Below, piece by piece: positions 22,676 to 33,839 of a stretch of DNA of 64,000 nucleotides; positions within the stretch are counted from its first letter, which is position 1; the number at the start of each line of letters is the position of its first letter. Source of the DNA: Blasia pusilla (Eukaryota; Marchantiophyta; Marchantiopsida; Blasiales); contig CM114273.1 of assembly GCA_050084515.1 (NCBI GenBank), forward strand, positions 18,972,001 to 19,036,000. The letters run 5' to 3'. The notes below the pieces were generated by a model. That model made no database searches and was not told the DNA's origin. It saw only the letters and a list, made by a program, of their open reading frames with translations. The position numbers and the translations under genes were made by a program.

Positions 22676-23854
22676 TGTGATACCCAAAATTTTGTAATCT
22701 TGAAGAATATATCTTTTTATTCAACGAAGACTCTTGTATATTATGATTTTGATTTTGATTATTCATTATTATGAAGAAGAATAAGTGAGTCACCAAGCTC
22801 CTAAGACAAGGCAGAGAGATGGAAGATCAAGGATTTGCCTTAGAGGAGAATCAAAAGTTGTAACGAAGTATAAAGGATCAACGCGAAGCTTAGCGAAGCT
22901 TAACAAAGTCTAACGAAGCTCAACGAAGCTCTGTATACGAGGTACTTTGCTCTTCAACGAAGCACGAAGAACGAAGAACGAAGCAGGAAGAAGAATGAAG
23001 AACTTCACCCTCCGGAAATTTAGCGCAGCGAAGCTCAGCATGATTGAGATTCGAACCGACACATAGTTTAAACAATTAGACTAGGAAAAGGCGCGACCCT
23101 TTGTATCAAGTTGGTAGTTAGAAAAGTTTTGTACCGCGGATTCACAGGGATCGTAGGAAAAGCTAAGAGAACCATAGATCTAGGTAGTTACAGATATTGA
23201 AGAGACACCAACTTCATCAAGAACGCTTGGGATCATAGAAACGATCCTACTCTCGAGAATATTTAAGAAACAGGAGAGAAGCTATTATCATCATTCGCTC
23301 ATGAAGTCCTTATGCTGTAGGAATGGTCCGAGTGAGAGAGTTGTACCCTCTCGAGCTTGTAGATACTTTGAAGTCTTCCAATTCTTGATGGAGTAGTAAA
23401 GCATTCATTCATTCATTCTGATGTCGATGCTTATGTCTGAATATTCTTTTTGGGTCTGCCGAGTGAAGAGTGAATCAGGCAAACCTTTCTCATCAATGGA
23501 ATAATCAACATAAAGTTGTATGAAATCTGTTTGACAGAGAGTAACCTACCCCGACGGATTGAGTTCCGAAAGTAGGAGAAGCCAGCTTTATTCTTGAGGT
23601 CTCTATGAGGTTCCAAGATGTTGAGAGAACAAATTGCCTGAGCGTACTTTAAACTCCACTCGAGAGAATTGAAGAAGAAACATAGGTACTAAAAGGGATC
23701 GGAAGATGTTACTGGAATATTACATTTGAATTACATAATCAATTACACTTTTACAACATAATCATCACTTTATACTCTCTTTTCATCCAACAATGATCCT
23801 CATGGGGATCGAACTCTACAATTGACTGTAAATAAGAAACACTTAGACATTACA
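22676..23854 (+). repeat. 3' LTR of element G1
   Basis: Same start and end as the 5' LTR. It is followed by TATAGTCGAA, which is identical to the first ten bases of the G1 internal leader after the 5' LTR, and then by unrelated sequence. This suggests a remnant of a second internal region or a recombination product rather than a simple insertion edge. Confidence 0.9.
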
Positions 23855-23879
23855 TATAGTCGAATGTAATATTACACTT

Positions 23880-24758
23880 AGACCTTTGCATTTCGTATTC
23901 AACCCAAGATTGGTGTCAACATGTACCCGGAGAAGGTGGATGATCTCAATCCATTATTTATGTTTGAGTCTAGAAATGGGGTGAAGAGAAACAGAATGTG
24001 CAGGCGAACGGTGGAGAGAGCAAAGCGAATTGCATCAACTCGGGAGGCAAAAATGGAGATCATCGCCACGAAAGATGTCCACAATGGCAATGGAATAGGA
24101 AGGATGTATTGGGTCAGGAACAACATTGTAAATTCAAGTGTCACAGGGATGTATGTGGTGCACATCTGTTGCTTTCCCACATGTTCATGTGATGACTTTG
24201 TCCAAAGAGAGACAAGTGGCAAAAGGTATTTCCCTTGTAAGCATATGTACTATGTGTTGCTGGTAGTTTTAAGAGAGTCGGAGGTAGGAGTAGGAATCCA
24301 CCAACCAATTTTGTCCCTCAAAGAAGTTCAAAGTATTTTAAACAAACCACTTTGAGGATGCAAAATGAGGTTTTAGATTGTACTTTTATTTTTTTCTCAA
24401 CCTTCACTTTGAGCTTGAACTCTATTCAGCCCCGGGCAAATGACAGATTTTTTCTAGACCTTGGATGGAAAAAGTGATTGGTTCCACACTTATGATTCCA
24501 CTGATTTTTCAGTTTTCTAAATTTTGTGCAATTTGCAACTCGTCGGACTCAGAGGGGTTGCCAAAATATGGAAGAGGAAAAACAAACTGTGGGACTGCTT
24601 AATATATGAACAAAAAAGTGCAACAAAATTCAAACAAAAATTTTCCTCTCTTCAACCCAACGGAAACTCTCTTAAAAAAAAAGTATCTATTTCGGTTGAA
24701 GGTAGTTTCCTCTCTCCTCTCTCCTCTCTCCTCTCTTCCTCTCCTCTTACCGCACCTC
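23880..24758 (+). pseudogene. MULE transposase 3' fragment with intact SWIM finger
   Basis: Equivalent to 5,630-6,490. The open segment 23,921-24,355 encodes the pre-SWIM region (FAFRIQPKI is just upstream; ESRNGVKRNRMCRRTVERAK) and an intact SWIM finger with CSC and CKH. It is followed by the 3' region and the pyrimidine-rich right end CTTACCGCACCTC at 24,758. The upstream transposase is missing. Confidence 0.75.
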
Positions 24759-25161
24759 CCATTTCTAGACTCAAACAGAAATACTGGATTGAGATCATTA
24801 ACCTTCTCCGAATACATGTCGACACCAATCTTGGGTTGAATACGAAATGCAAAGGTCTCTGTAAAGCGAACATGCTCCAAACTTCCTCTGTCTACGAGTC
24901 TGAAATCGGCACTTGTAAGATTGTCCACTTTGTCTTGAGTGCAATTTGTACCTGCGGCGATGGGCCAAATCGTGGGGGTATTCCCCGGAGCTCCAATGGG
25001 AGCCGGATAAGACTTCCGGAAAGTGCAAGATTCATTTGGGCAAAAGAAGTACTTCAATTGATCCCTGGTCCTCCTAAAACAATCAAAGGTTTTGGGTCCC
25101 CAAAACCCAGGCAGTGGTCGTCCAGTCCTTGTACAGTTCTTATTTAGGAAAGTGCCGCATG
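24759..25161 (-). pseudogene. MULE transposase internal fragment, inverted
   Basis: The minus strand matches 5,315-5,720 of copy 1: the Cys-rich segment (FFCPNESC), DKVDNLTS and the ESRNG motif. It is joined directly to the right-end sequence at 24,758 and, on the other side, to the terminal repeat at 25,162. That makes 24.6-25.41 kb a deletion derivative with a short transposase piece between two ends. Confidence 0.75.
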
Positions 25162-25409
25162 CTCACATGGAGAGTGATGGAAGGATGTTTGTAGTGGTCT
25201 TATGATGTCTACTTTTTTTCCAAGCCTGGAAAAAGAAGGTTACTTTAGGCCCGAATGTGATCCACTTGCTACTCTCTTCTAAAGATTTCATGAATTTGAA
25301 GGCAAACAAAAATTTCAAAAATGTCAAAAAGTTTTGAAGAGAGGAGGCGGATTCTGGCCTTTTTTTTGAAGAGTGACTCTCCTCTCTTACTCTCTCCTGC
25401 TAGAATACC
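25162..25409 (-). repeat. MULE terminal inverted repeat, copy R1
   Basis: Reverse complement of 11,912-12,186, ending GCTAGAATACC at 25,409. Similarity covers the whole 250 bp, including the AAAGATTTC and CAAATTC segments. Confidence 0.7.
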
Positions 25410-25497
25410 AACCCCGACTACATCTAATCCATAACATTATGTATGTTATGTATAGGAGCGCATTTATCTCAGTGTCGACTTAGTCTCGAATGAGGGT

Positions 25498-25990
25498 ATG
25501 AGTCATATCTATCCAACAGAGTTCTTAAATACATGTTTGCCTTCGGGCCTACCTCCACATCATTTGTGTTTGAAAATAGGTGCACCAAGTATGCTCCTAC
25601 GAAACATGGATGGCTCTAATGGACAAGCAAATAGTACACAATTGGTAATTCGAGGATTTATGCAAAATGTGATTGATGCAAAAATTATCACAGGGAAGAA
25701 CATTGAAGATCGCATTTTCATTCCCCGTATTCCATTAATTGCACCAAATTCCAGTTTACCTTTTGGTCTACGTAGACTTCAATTCCCTATTCGTCTTGCT
25801 TTTGCCATGACCATAAATAAATCTCAAGGTCAAACTTTACAAAAAGTTGGGATTTACTTACCTACTCTCTTTTTTCGCATGGCCAATTGTATCTAGCATT
25901 ATCTTAAGTAGGGAATAGGAAAGCAATACATATTGCACTTGGAAATAAAGACTTGAACTCCATCCGTAATGTAGTCTATAGAGAGATTTT
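25498..25990 (+). pseudogene. Helitron-type PIF1 helicase, C-terminal fragment
   Basis: The open segment 25,498-25,896 matches the end of Helitron helicases: FLNTCLPSGLPPHHL, LKIGAPSMLLRNMD, VIDAKIITGK, RIFIPRIPLI, and motif LAFAMTINKSQGQT. The frame is lost at FFRMANCI, just before the final helicase motif, whose remnant (IHIALGNKDLNSIRNVVYREIL) can be read in another frame to about 25,990. Helitrons use Rep-helicase for rolling-circle movement. This fragment is of a different subtype from the one at 46-48 kb. Confidence 0.8.
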
Positions 25991-27879
25991 ATAATCAAAT
26001 AATTTAAAATTCATTTTTTAATCTATATTATTATTGGAAAGTGCCTTTTTGATTTGCAAACACCTCTCTTTTTGACAAGTGACAACTGGAAAAAAAAATA
26101 TTTACCATGCTAGAGGCAATAAGAAAATTCGTATGTTGTATCATGAGTCCCTTCATGAACTATACAATAAAGAAAACTATTACATCTTTTCTATTTCTGT
26201 GGATTCGAGGGGCACCTTATTAGTCGCTATAAGGAGACCACGAAAGACGACCTCGCAACATGAAGCCAAGAGGCCGACCATAGAGAGGTGGCGACGACGA
26301 GCAGCGAGGGTCCATAAAGAGTCGGTGATTGACCGTCACACAAGTCACGGTCGCTGGGGCGTGATGTCTAGTAAGGACCCGGTCCCATGCGGCGGAGGTC
26401 GTCAAGACCCGACCCGAGGGTTGCGGATGTTTGTTCATATGCTTGTTATTTGACGGTTGAAATTTCAGGGACCTCAATAAAATTCGCGCCCAGAATATAC
26501 AAGGCGCGAAGTTTGCAAGCCTATTACCACTATTTCCAACCTGCTCCTTGTAGGGTGGCGCCGAACCCGACTGCGACCATGCAGGGAGCCGGCCGCATGG
26601 GACCAGCTTCTAGGGGCAGGTCCCCTTGGCTATATTTTGGGTCGCATGGCAATCGGAGATTGCAATCTACGGTTCAGATTACAAGGACCAACAAAGGGTC
26701 CTTCATCCTTGCGTGCCATGAAATTTGCGACGCGAAAAGACCAAGGACGATTCTTGGTCCTTGGAAACTCTTGAACCGGTCATTTTTCTGTGGAATCCGT
26801 CAAAGGAACTCCCAATTTCGACGCCGCGCTCTCTTGACGCAGACGGAGGATACAAATAGAGCCGGTTGAACTCGCCTGACCGGCGGGGAAGGGGTGGTCG
26901 ATTAGACCTTCCGGCCGCGAAGGAGGACCTAGGACCGTAGCATGGGGACGCGCCCTAAGAGACTCACGTCGTGGTGACATGCCATTTCCCACCTTTTGTG
27001 AGCGATCGAGGGATTGTGGATCTTCAACAAAGTTGGGAGGACTGAACCCTAAGAGATTCTACTCAAGAGATGTCCTAGAAAGCGAGGGTTGGTGGCATGG
27101 CACTCCATGGCAAGAAGGTGCCTTCTCCTCTCTTTCCGTTTTGGCTGCTTGACATCGAATCTTGCTCACATGAAACGTGTAGTTTTCTTTTAAGATGATT
27201 GTCCCCGTCCCTTTTGCTCTTTTTTTTCTGCGCTCCCATGAATCTCGCTTGGTTTCTTTCCGGATGTTGTTCTCAGGGGTCAGTCCTCTCAACTTCCGCA
27301 TCCATTTTGAGTGCATGGCTTCGTTGCCTCGTGAGATTCAACCGCCGATGAAGGTGGATTGTGGAGTAGTAGGGAAAGGAGATGAAGCTACACACATATG
27401 CGCCTACATTCCTAGAAATAATCAAGTCTCAAACGTCGAGCTAGAGAGCTATTTTGAATGTGCTTCAAAGTTGAAAATCTATGCAAATTCGCCACCAAGC
27501 GTGAGAATTTTAAATGATAGTGTATTCGAATGTTGTGGATGAAATTCATCAATCTTTTCTCGGCCCGATCGAATTATTCTGAGGCGCGGATGGCATTTCC
27601 GACGAGTGTTCCGCTCATAAGAGGGCCGATGCAGCTTTCAGACTGAGTTTGTTCCAAGTGTTCCTGCACGCGTAAGAACGATCATGTCCTTTCAGTTCTA
27701 GAGCTTCTCGATGCGTTCTTGCAGACTTTGAGCTGCAGTCTACAAGCAACACAGAATCAATTGTCACAATGCACGAACTGGAAACGAGGATCCGTAAGTT
27801 CGGATTGCGAGTATGAGACTTGCAGAAAGATAAACTGCCAGAAATTTCAATCGGAAGGTTGGATTGCAAGTGTCAAAAG
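25991..27879. other. Spacer, partly GC-rich, no recognised gene
   Basis: Open segments exist (for example 26,387-26,869 and 27,195-27,542, both +), but none shows a domain or frame support that I trust. Segment 26,220-26,950 is GC-richer than its neighbours and may be an old gene remnant. Confidence 0.5.
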
Positions 27880-28154
27880 GGTATTCTGGAAGGAGAGAGT
27901 AAGAGAGGTGAGGAATAGAGGAAGAGAGGAGAGTCTCTCTTAAAAAAAAGGGCCAAATCCGCCTCCTCTCTTCAAAAAATTTTGACATATTTGAAATTTT
28001 TGTTTGCTTTCAAATTCATGAAATCTTTAGAAGAGAGTAGGTAGTGGTCCACATTCGGGCCTAAAGAAACCTCCTTTTTCCTGGGGGCGAAAAAAAAGTA
28101 GACATCATAAGACCGCTACAAACATTTTTCCATCACTCTCCATGTGAGCCTAAG
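27880..28154 (+). repeat. MULE left terminal inverted repeat, copy L2
   Basis: Starts GGTATTCTGGAAGGAGAGAG and follows copy L1 closely. The right-end sequence at 38,786, read inverted, shares the GTAAGAG / GAGAGGAA core, so these two may be the termini of one element of about 10.9 kb that contains the ParB-methyltransferase gene and transposase copy 2. Confidence 0.65.
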
Positions 28155-28430
28155 TTTCTTAACATTGCCTATCTCGGTCTACAATAAGCAGTGCCCATGG
28201 GTATTTTTGTTGGAGGACCACCGGATGCTCGATCGCAGACGATGCCAACCTCTCTTTTTGCAGGGATTGTTGCCTGCATCATGGCCTCCCTTGAATTGCC
28301 CCATAACCAACTTTCTGTTGGTTATGAGTGGTGTCTGCTCAAGACCAACTTTGTGAAATGTGAACACATGAGACAATAATTGAACCAAAAGATTTTTAGG
28401 TATCGAGGTAAAGAGGCGATGTCCCTTCAT
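28155..28430. repeat. MULE subterminal sequence, second copy
   Basis: Counterpart of 12,187-12,430 and less decayed. It has a plus-strand open segment (28,191-28,379) and an internal TTTTTGCAG that could be a splice acceptor. No function is assigned. Confidence 0.45.
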
Positions 28431-28539
28431 TCAGATCCTAAAGCTGAGAAACCGATAAGCTGCACCCCTCCCAACCCGTAAGAAAGCTCACCATAAGAAA
28501 GGAAGGATTTTTAGAAGTGATTTCCTTCCACCCTGCACC

Positions 28540-28830
28540 CACGAAAATCCAACAGGTTGGGAATCCGAAATGGCAATCCGACAGGTAGTAGGAATCGTGC
28601 ACATCTTAGACAAGAAAAGAAGCCTACAACCGGTTTGACGAATGTAGGGGAACGAGCCAAAAGTTAAGAAGCCCGCCACAATGCGTCAGAAGTTGGTCTC
28701 ACAAGGAAAGAGTCCGATCACTCAAGCAGTCAACTTATCGGAATCCAACAACTTCCCGGAAATAGTTAAAAAATTGCAGTGGGCAAAAAGCTTAAAGTTG
28801 CAACCCGTCGGAATCATACGGGTTGCAAAA
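28540..28830. repeat. Palindromic repeats downstream of accessory gene end
   Basis: Diverged copies of the CAACCCGTCGGA palindrome at about 28,548 and 28,580, and a clear one at 28,800-28,827, in the 3' flank of the minus-strand accessory gene. Confidence 0.7.
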
Positions 28831-28969
28831 TTGTAATTCTAAGTAGCTAAAAGAACACAATCCACAAGTCCAAAAAAATATTCCAACAAACTTTTACAAA
28901 CATCATTATCGGTTGAAAAAATCTCATCTTTTATTACCTCTGAAGGAACCTCGAAAATGTACATTTGAC

Positions 28970-29350
28970 CTAGTCTATGATTTCTTCAATCTCGTCATCT
29001 AAAACTTTACTCCTAACTCTCCTCGGTGATAGTACAAAAGGAATGTCCTGGGATACAAGTGGCTCCTCTGGCCGATTATAGACGGGGATCGAAAATGTTG
29101 GCGAATTCGAGAGCATTGGCCCTCCCCCCCTACGTACACCATAACGGTCCCATGTAACCTGATTTGAGTCCCACCGCCTTCCTCGGCAATATACCTTATA
29201 CGCTCTGCAATGTGACATCCATCCAGTATCAATATGTGCTCCGTTCTTGGTAATACCATGATGGCAATCGCACAGGTAGTAGGAATCCAACACGTCTGAG
29301 AGAAGAAAAGAAGCCTACGCCTGCTTTTACGAGCAAAAATGTTCAGCAAA
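28970..29350 (-). pseudogene. ParB-like accessory paralogue, deleted copy
   Basis: On the minus strand, one frame (29,349-29,150) reads TEHILILDGCHIAERIRYIAEE, which resembles the ParB/sulfiredoxin DGxHR region and the DGNHR segment at 34,021-34,043. It then joins in another frame the common tail PVYNRPEEPL ... EEIID ending at 28,970. The middle of the gene is missing. It looks like a deletion product of a gene related to, but not identical with, the one at 29,516-35,048. Short length and the frameshift make the domain call tentative. Confidence 0.45.
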
Positions 29351-29515
29351 CTTTTACAAGCACCACCATCGTTTGAAAAAATATTCTCCTTTATAACATC
29401 TGAAAAAAGCTCGGAACTGTACGTTTGATCTATTCTATGAAATCTTTTGCCTCATCATCAAATAACTCCCTACTCCAAACGCTGCAGTCGAGCTGGGTCC
29501 TTGAGTTCTTTGAAC

Positions 29516-30028
29516 TCACTCGTCATTGTCCGAGAGCTCTTGCAAAATTACTTTCGGCCTTGTCCTCTCGATTTTCGGAATCGTTGGAAGTGACGATGGT
29601 GTCACTACCAATGGTAGGTCTGGAACCGGAGCTCTCGGCTTCGGTGGAGAGTTGTACGCCCCAACAAGCCTTTCGTATTCTGCCTTTTCCTCCTTGCAAA
29701 GGTCAAACAGTTCCTCCCTTCCCTCGAGGCAGAGAATGTTCTTGCTACTCTGCGAGGCGCCTTTGATACTCGCCCCTGAAAGTCCCACTAAGTTGAACAC
29801 CAAGTCACCCGGCCTTGAGCAGAGCTCGATGAGCGTTTGCATCAGGGTTGGCGACTTTTCCCTTCCTCCCTAGAAGTGGGGTATCGTCTTGCATGTAAAT
29901 TCCCGGGGGGAATTGTACAAACTATCTAAGCTGTACCCATCTGAGCATGTATCCAGAGGATCCTGGATCTTGAACACCTGGAAATTGTGCTCGGGCCGAA
30001 CGAAGCAGTAAACGTAGGAGTGGTCCAT
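29516..30028 (-). other. Last exon of the ParB-methyltransferase gene (motif I region)
   Basis: Exon read downward from acceptor CTTTACAG at 30,029 to TGA at 29,516. It enters in phase 0 after the exon ending at 30,554. It holds a segment like the he-ilvf strand of amino-methyltransferases (HSYVYCFVRPEHNF), the K-P-x-L-x-x-x-L-I helix and the S-adenosylmethionine loop region at 29,771-29,800. One in-frame TAG lies near 29,871. Confidence 0.65.
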
Positions 30029-30139
30029 CTGTAAAGAAGCACGTTGGAAAGAATTTCAGCAACTTGGCATAATGTGCAACACGTCACCAAAGAACTCGGC
30101 CTGACCCTAGAGAACTTTTTTCAATAACTTACTTTGGAG

Positions 30140-30460
30140 CAACCTGTCGGAGTCCGACGGGGTTGTTTTGTCCATGACCAACCCGTCGGAAGGTGACGGG
30201 TTGCTGGCCTAGAGCAGCCCATGCTTGGCTGAGAGCAACCCGTCGCTTTCCGACGGGTTGCACCTTTCCGGAAACACAGGAAAAAACCAAAAGCATCTGC
30301 AACCTGTTGGGTTCCGACGGGTTGCAAGTACACCATGGTTTTCCCTGTGTTTCTGGGAAAGATGCAACCCGTCGGAAACCGACGGGTTGCTCTTAGCCAA
30401 GCATGGGTTGCTCTAAGCCAGCAACCCGTGGCCTTCCGACGGGTTGCTCACGGACAAAAA
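30140..30460. repeat. Dense palindrome cluster in intron of the ParB-methyltransferase gene
   Basis: At least six palindromes of the CAACCCGTCGGA / TCCGACGGGTTG type in about 320 bp, with two longer inverted segments (CCCATGCTTGGCTGAGAGCAACC at 30,219 versus its complement at 30,384-30,410). The intron lies between 30,554 and 30,029. Unlike the 67-bp array the spacing is irregular. Confidence 0.85.
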
Positions 30461-32675
30461 CAACGGAGATATACTATCTGAAAGTCACACGCATTGAGCC
30501 TTACCCGAATTTGAATATCTATTTGAGATCATACTACAGGAATTGAGCCTTACCTGAATCTGACTCGTCGTGGATCGGAGTGGGTACTCATTTTTTATGA
30601 TCCACGATTGCGCCGTCCTCCACTTTAGCGACCTCTTGACGCACTGGAGGTTGAAAAGCTCGTCCTCGCTCCCTCCAGTCAACACTAAGAAGTAGCCCCT
30701 GTCACTCAGATAGGCGTCTGCAAAGGAGAACAATAGCGGGATTTGGTCATAAGAGAGGGGAACATTCTAGTCAGGTACCCCGTTCGACGGATTATCGACC
30801 CACACTCGCAACCCCGAGGGCAGATCAGCGATCAAGAGATCCACCGCAACCTCTTCGACCACTCCATTCACCGTCCAGGGAGCGTGCCCATTTCTTTGGA
30901 GCTTCCGTCCCAGCGTTGTCAATTTATCAATGGCTGGTGTCGACACTTGAGAACTGAAGCTTTTCAGCTCATCCAGTAAATTCGTGAACTGCAAGAGGAC
31001 GCTTGTCCGGATCGTTGTTTCTCTGTGTCTTCCCAAGGATGATGGACTATATTCTCCTTGGGACAACACTGGCACCTCTCGCTTCCGCTTCTCCCGAGTC
31101 TGCGGACGTCTTGTCGGGGTCTCTATGACCTCAGACTCTGGTGGAGTTTTTTTTTCCGAGGACCTGGTTTGACCCTCTCTCCCCGCTCGCCTGGACGATT
31201 CCGCCTCTGGCCTTGAATCTTCAGCCTCTCTTTGGGAAGACCCGGCCTCGGAATTCTTCCCTCCCCTCGCCTTGCCTTTGAGGCCCGCTGTGGATTTGTC
31301 TTTGGCTGTGCGGACCTTTGAAGCCAACTCAGCTGTCTCGAGGGCTTGCTCTTCCGCATCTCCTCCGAAGAAGTCTTCAGGCTGCACAAAATTGGGGATG
31401 TCGTCCCATCTTGAGGCCACTACATCATGAAGCACTCGTAAATCTTTCTTGGTGATTTCTTCAGGGTCGTTGAAGTCAAGCCAAATCGGGCAATTCTCCA
31501 CCTCCCAATTGGACATGTGCTGCGCCATCTCCAGGTCGTACATGGAGAATGTCTCTCCATCAGCCGGCGAAGCCCACAATTTCAAGGCTGCCGGTAATTT
31601 TCCCCAGGTACCTGCATTGTTACAGTGGACGAGGTACCTGTAGACCATCCGTTGAGTAGCTTTTACTCGAGCTGAATCGGCCGCTTGCTCCTGTAGATCT
31701 CGCTTCTTCTTTGCATGATCCCGTTTGTTCCCCTCGATTTCTTCGTCAAGGTCTACCTGAGGAAGGACACAAACCTTGAACATCATCTTGAATCCTGGGT
31801 TTTTTATTGGCTTGTCCTGAATGTTGTCGAGCCAAACCTCGAAATCTACAAAACTTTCTAGGTTTTCTTCATCCGGAATGGGCTCTAATCTTTTGAGCTC
31901 CGCTTGCAGATCGTCCAGCACAAACTTCCCAATAACCCGCAACGCCTCCCAGAACGACCATTCGCGGAGCCAATGGGAGATCACTAGATCAGACACACCC
32001 GGAGGATGGTGTGCCGCCCTCTTCTGGGCCTCTGTGCCCTCGAGACTGATTTTCATCAGTAGGATCCTCCTAAACTCGCTTATGCCGGACAATGCAAACC
32101 GATACACGCGATCCAGGGACACTTTCTCCCCAATCCGACCTTGCGAATCTTCATCCCTTTTCCGCTAGCGCTTGATAATCGCCTTCAGCTCCTTGTAAAA
32201 CTCCGGACCAAGTTTGGGGTTGAGAATGCTGATGTAGCGCTGCATCTTGCTCGCCGTGTATTTCATGGCTGCAGATACTGCAGCTTGGATGAATTTCGCG
32301 CGCTCAGACCCAGATACTTTCTCCCTCCGCTCCGGCTCGGTCGGCGCTATTCTTTGCGGCCTGTATCTTCGACCAGCAAAGGATTGTTACGGCTGCATCT
32401 TGGGAAATAAACTTATTTGCCCAAGTCTTATTTTTTATCTGTGCACCCTTTGCAAGCATCTGATTTACCTGGGCGTCGCCCAAGAACCCCTTGTACTCTA
32501 CCGGGTGCGTCGTAAGCACCTTCTTCACCCGATCGCAGTCTTGGATCCAGTGGTGAGTGACATTCCCCTTTGATACAATCCTGCACATCCAAACTCAACC
32601 CGTCAGTTACATGGGTTCCCGTCGAAGTCCGACGAGTTGCGTTTGGCCAAAAGCATCCCAACAACAGTGCCGACC

Positions 32676-33839
32676 TGTGATACCCACAATTTTGTAATCT
32701 TGAAGAATATATCTTTTTATTCAACGAAGACTCTTGTATATTATGATTTTGATTATGATTATTTATTATTATGAGGAAGAATAAGTGAATCACGAAACTC
32801 CTGGGATAAGGCAGAGAGATGGAAGATCAAGGATTTGCCTTAGAGGAGAGGAAAACTGAATAACGAAGTCTCAAGACTCAGAACAAAGCTTAATGAAGCT
32901 TAAAGAAGCTCAACGAAGATGTACAAAGCTCTATTTTTGAAGTGCTTTGCTACATAACAAAGCATCACGAAGAAAAGAAGAAAGAAGTACTTCGCTCTTT
33001 TACGAAGCGCGAAGCACGAAGAACGAAGCATGGAGTACTTCGTCCTCCTGAAGTCCAACGAAGCGAAGCTAAGAAGGACTATGATTTCAAGAGACACATG
33101 TTAAAACAGTTAGACTAGGAAGGGGCACGACCCTTTGTATCAAATTGGTAGTTATGACAGTTTTGTACTGCGGATTCACAGGGATCGGAGGAAAAGCTAA
33201 GAGAACCATAGATCTAGGTAGTTAGAAATAGTGAAGAGACGCTAGCTTCATCAAGAACGTTTCGAATCTTAGGATCACTTCCACTCCAGCGAATATTTAA
33301 GAAGCAAGGCAGAAGCCATAATCATCATTCTCGAGCTTGTATACACTTTGAAGCTTTCTCGTTCTTGATGGAGTAGTAAAGCAATCATTCATTCATTCAG
33401 ATGTGCGATGCTTATGTTTGAGTATTCTTTTTGGGTCTGCAGAGTGAAGAGTGAGTCAGGCGAACCTTTCTCATCAACGAAATAATCAACCTGAGTGGTA
33501 GGAAATCTGTTTGATAGAGAGTAACCTGCCGAGACGGATTGAGTTCTGAAAGTAGGAGAAGCCAACTTTTGTGTTGAGATCTCTGTGAGGTTTCTTGATG
33601 TCGAGAAGAAAATCTACCTGAACATGTTGTCAATTCCACTAGAGAGAATCGAGAAAAGGTCCTTTGGTACTAAGAAAGATCAGAAGATATTGATAAGACA
33701 TTGAATATAACTCACACACAGTTAAATACAACTATTACAACAGAATTGTAATTCCGCACTCTCTTTTCATCAAGCAATGATCCTCTTGGGGATCGAACTT
33801 ACTAAAATGACTATAAACTAGAAACACTTGTACATTACA
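32676..33839 (+). mobile_element. Solo LTR of the G1 family with intact target duplication
   Basis: Starts TGTGATACCC and ends ACATTACA, 1,164 bp, and is flanked on both sides by CGACC (32,671-32,675 and 33,840-33,844). It lies inside the intron between the ParB exon and the next exon of the minus-strand gene, in the opposite orientation to that gene. It is visibly more diverged from the G1 LTRs than those are from each other, so it is an older event. A solo LTR arises by recombination between the two LTRs of an element. Confidence 0.95.

Larger units (their letters stand above)
13079..23854 (+). mobile_element. Near-complete Ty3/Gypsy LTR retrotransposon (element G1)
   Basis: Two LTRs of about 1.18 kb in direct orientation flank a primer site, gag, protease, RT, RNase H, integrase, an extra ORF and a polypurine tract. 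The domain order PR-RT-RH-INT defines Ty3/Gypsy. The tRNA-Asp primer and extra ORF after integrase are features known from the Athila/Tat side of plant Gypsy elements, so I place it there tentatively. Stops and small frameshifts break the coding region, so it is not autonomous as it stands, but the LTRs differ at only about a dozen places, meaning a recent insertion. The five bases outside the LTRs do not match (GCCCC and TATAG). Confidence 0.92.

Noticed and set aside
11912-25409. One MULE bounded by the inverted repeats at 11.9 and 25.4 kb with G1 inserted in it
   Set aside because: The two repeats are well matched, but there is no target duplication, and the sequences on either side of G1 are not parts of one continuous element.
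27195-27542. Hypothetical protein of 115 residues
   Set aside because: No domain, no splice or promoter support, and codon use looks like neighbouring spacer.
28191-28379. Possible Argonaute PIWI fragment (GIFVGGPPDARSQ ... PTSLFAGIVAC)
   Set aside because: A loose likeness to the D-V-x-H-P and P-S-I-A-A-V-V motifs, but the catalytic Asp is absent, the length is 60 residues and a splice acceptor sits inside the motif. Not enough to support a call.
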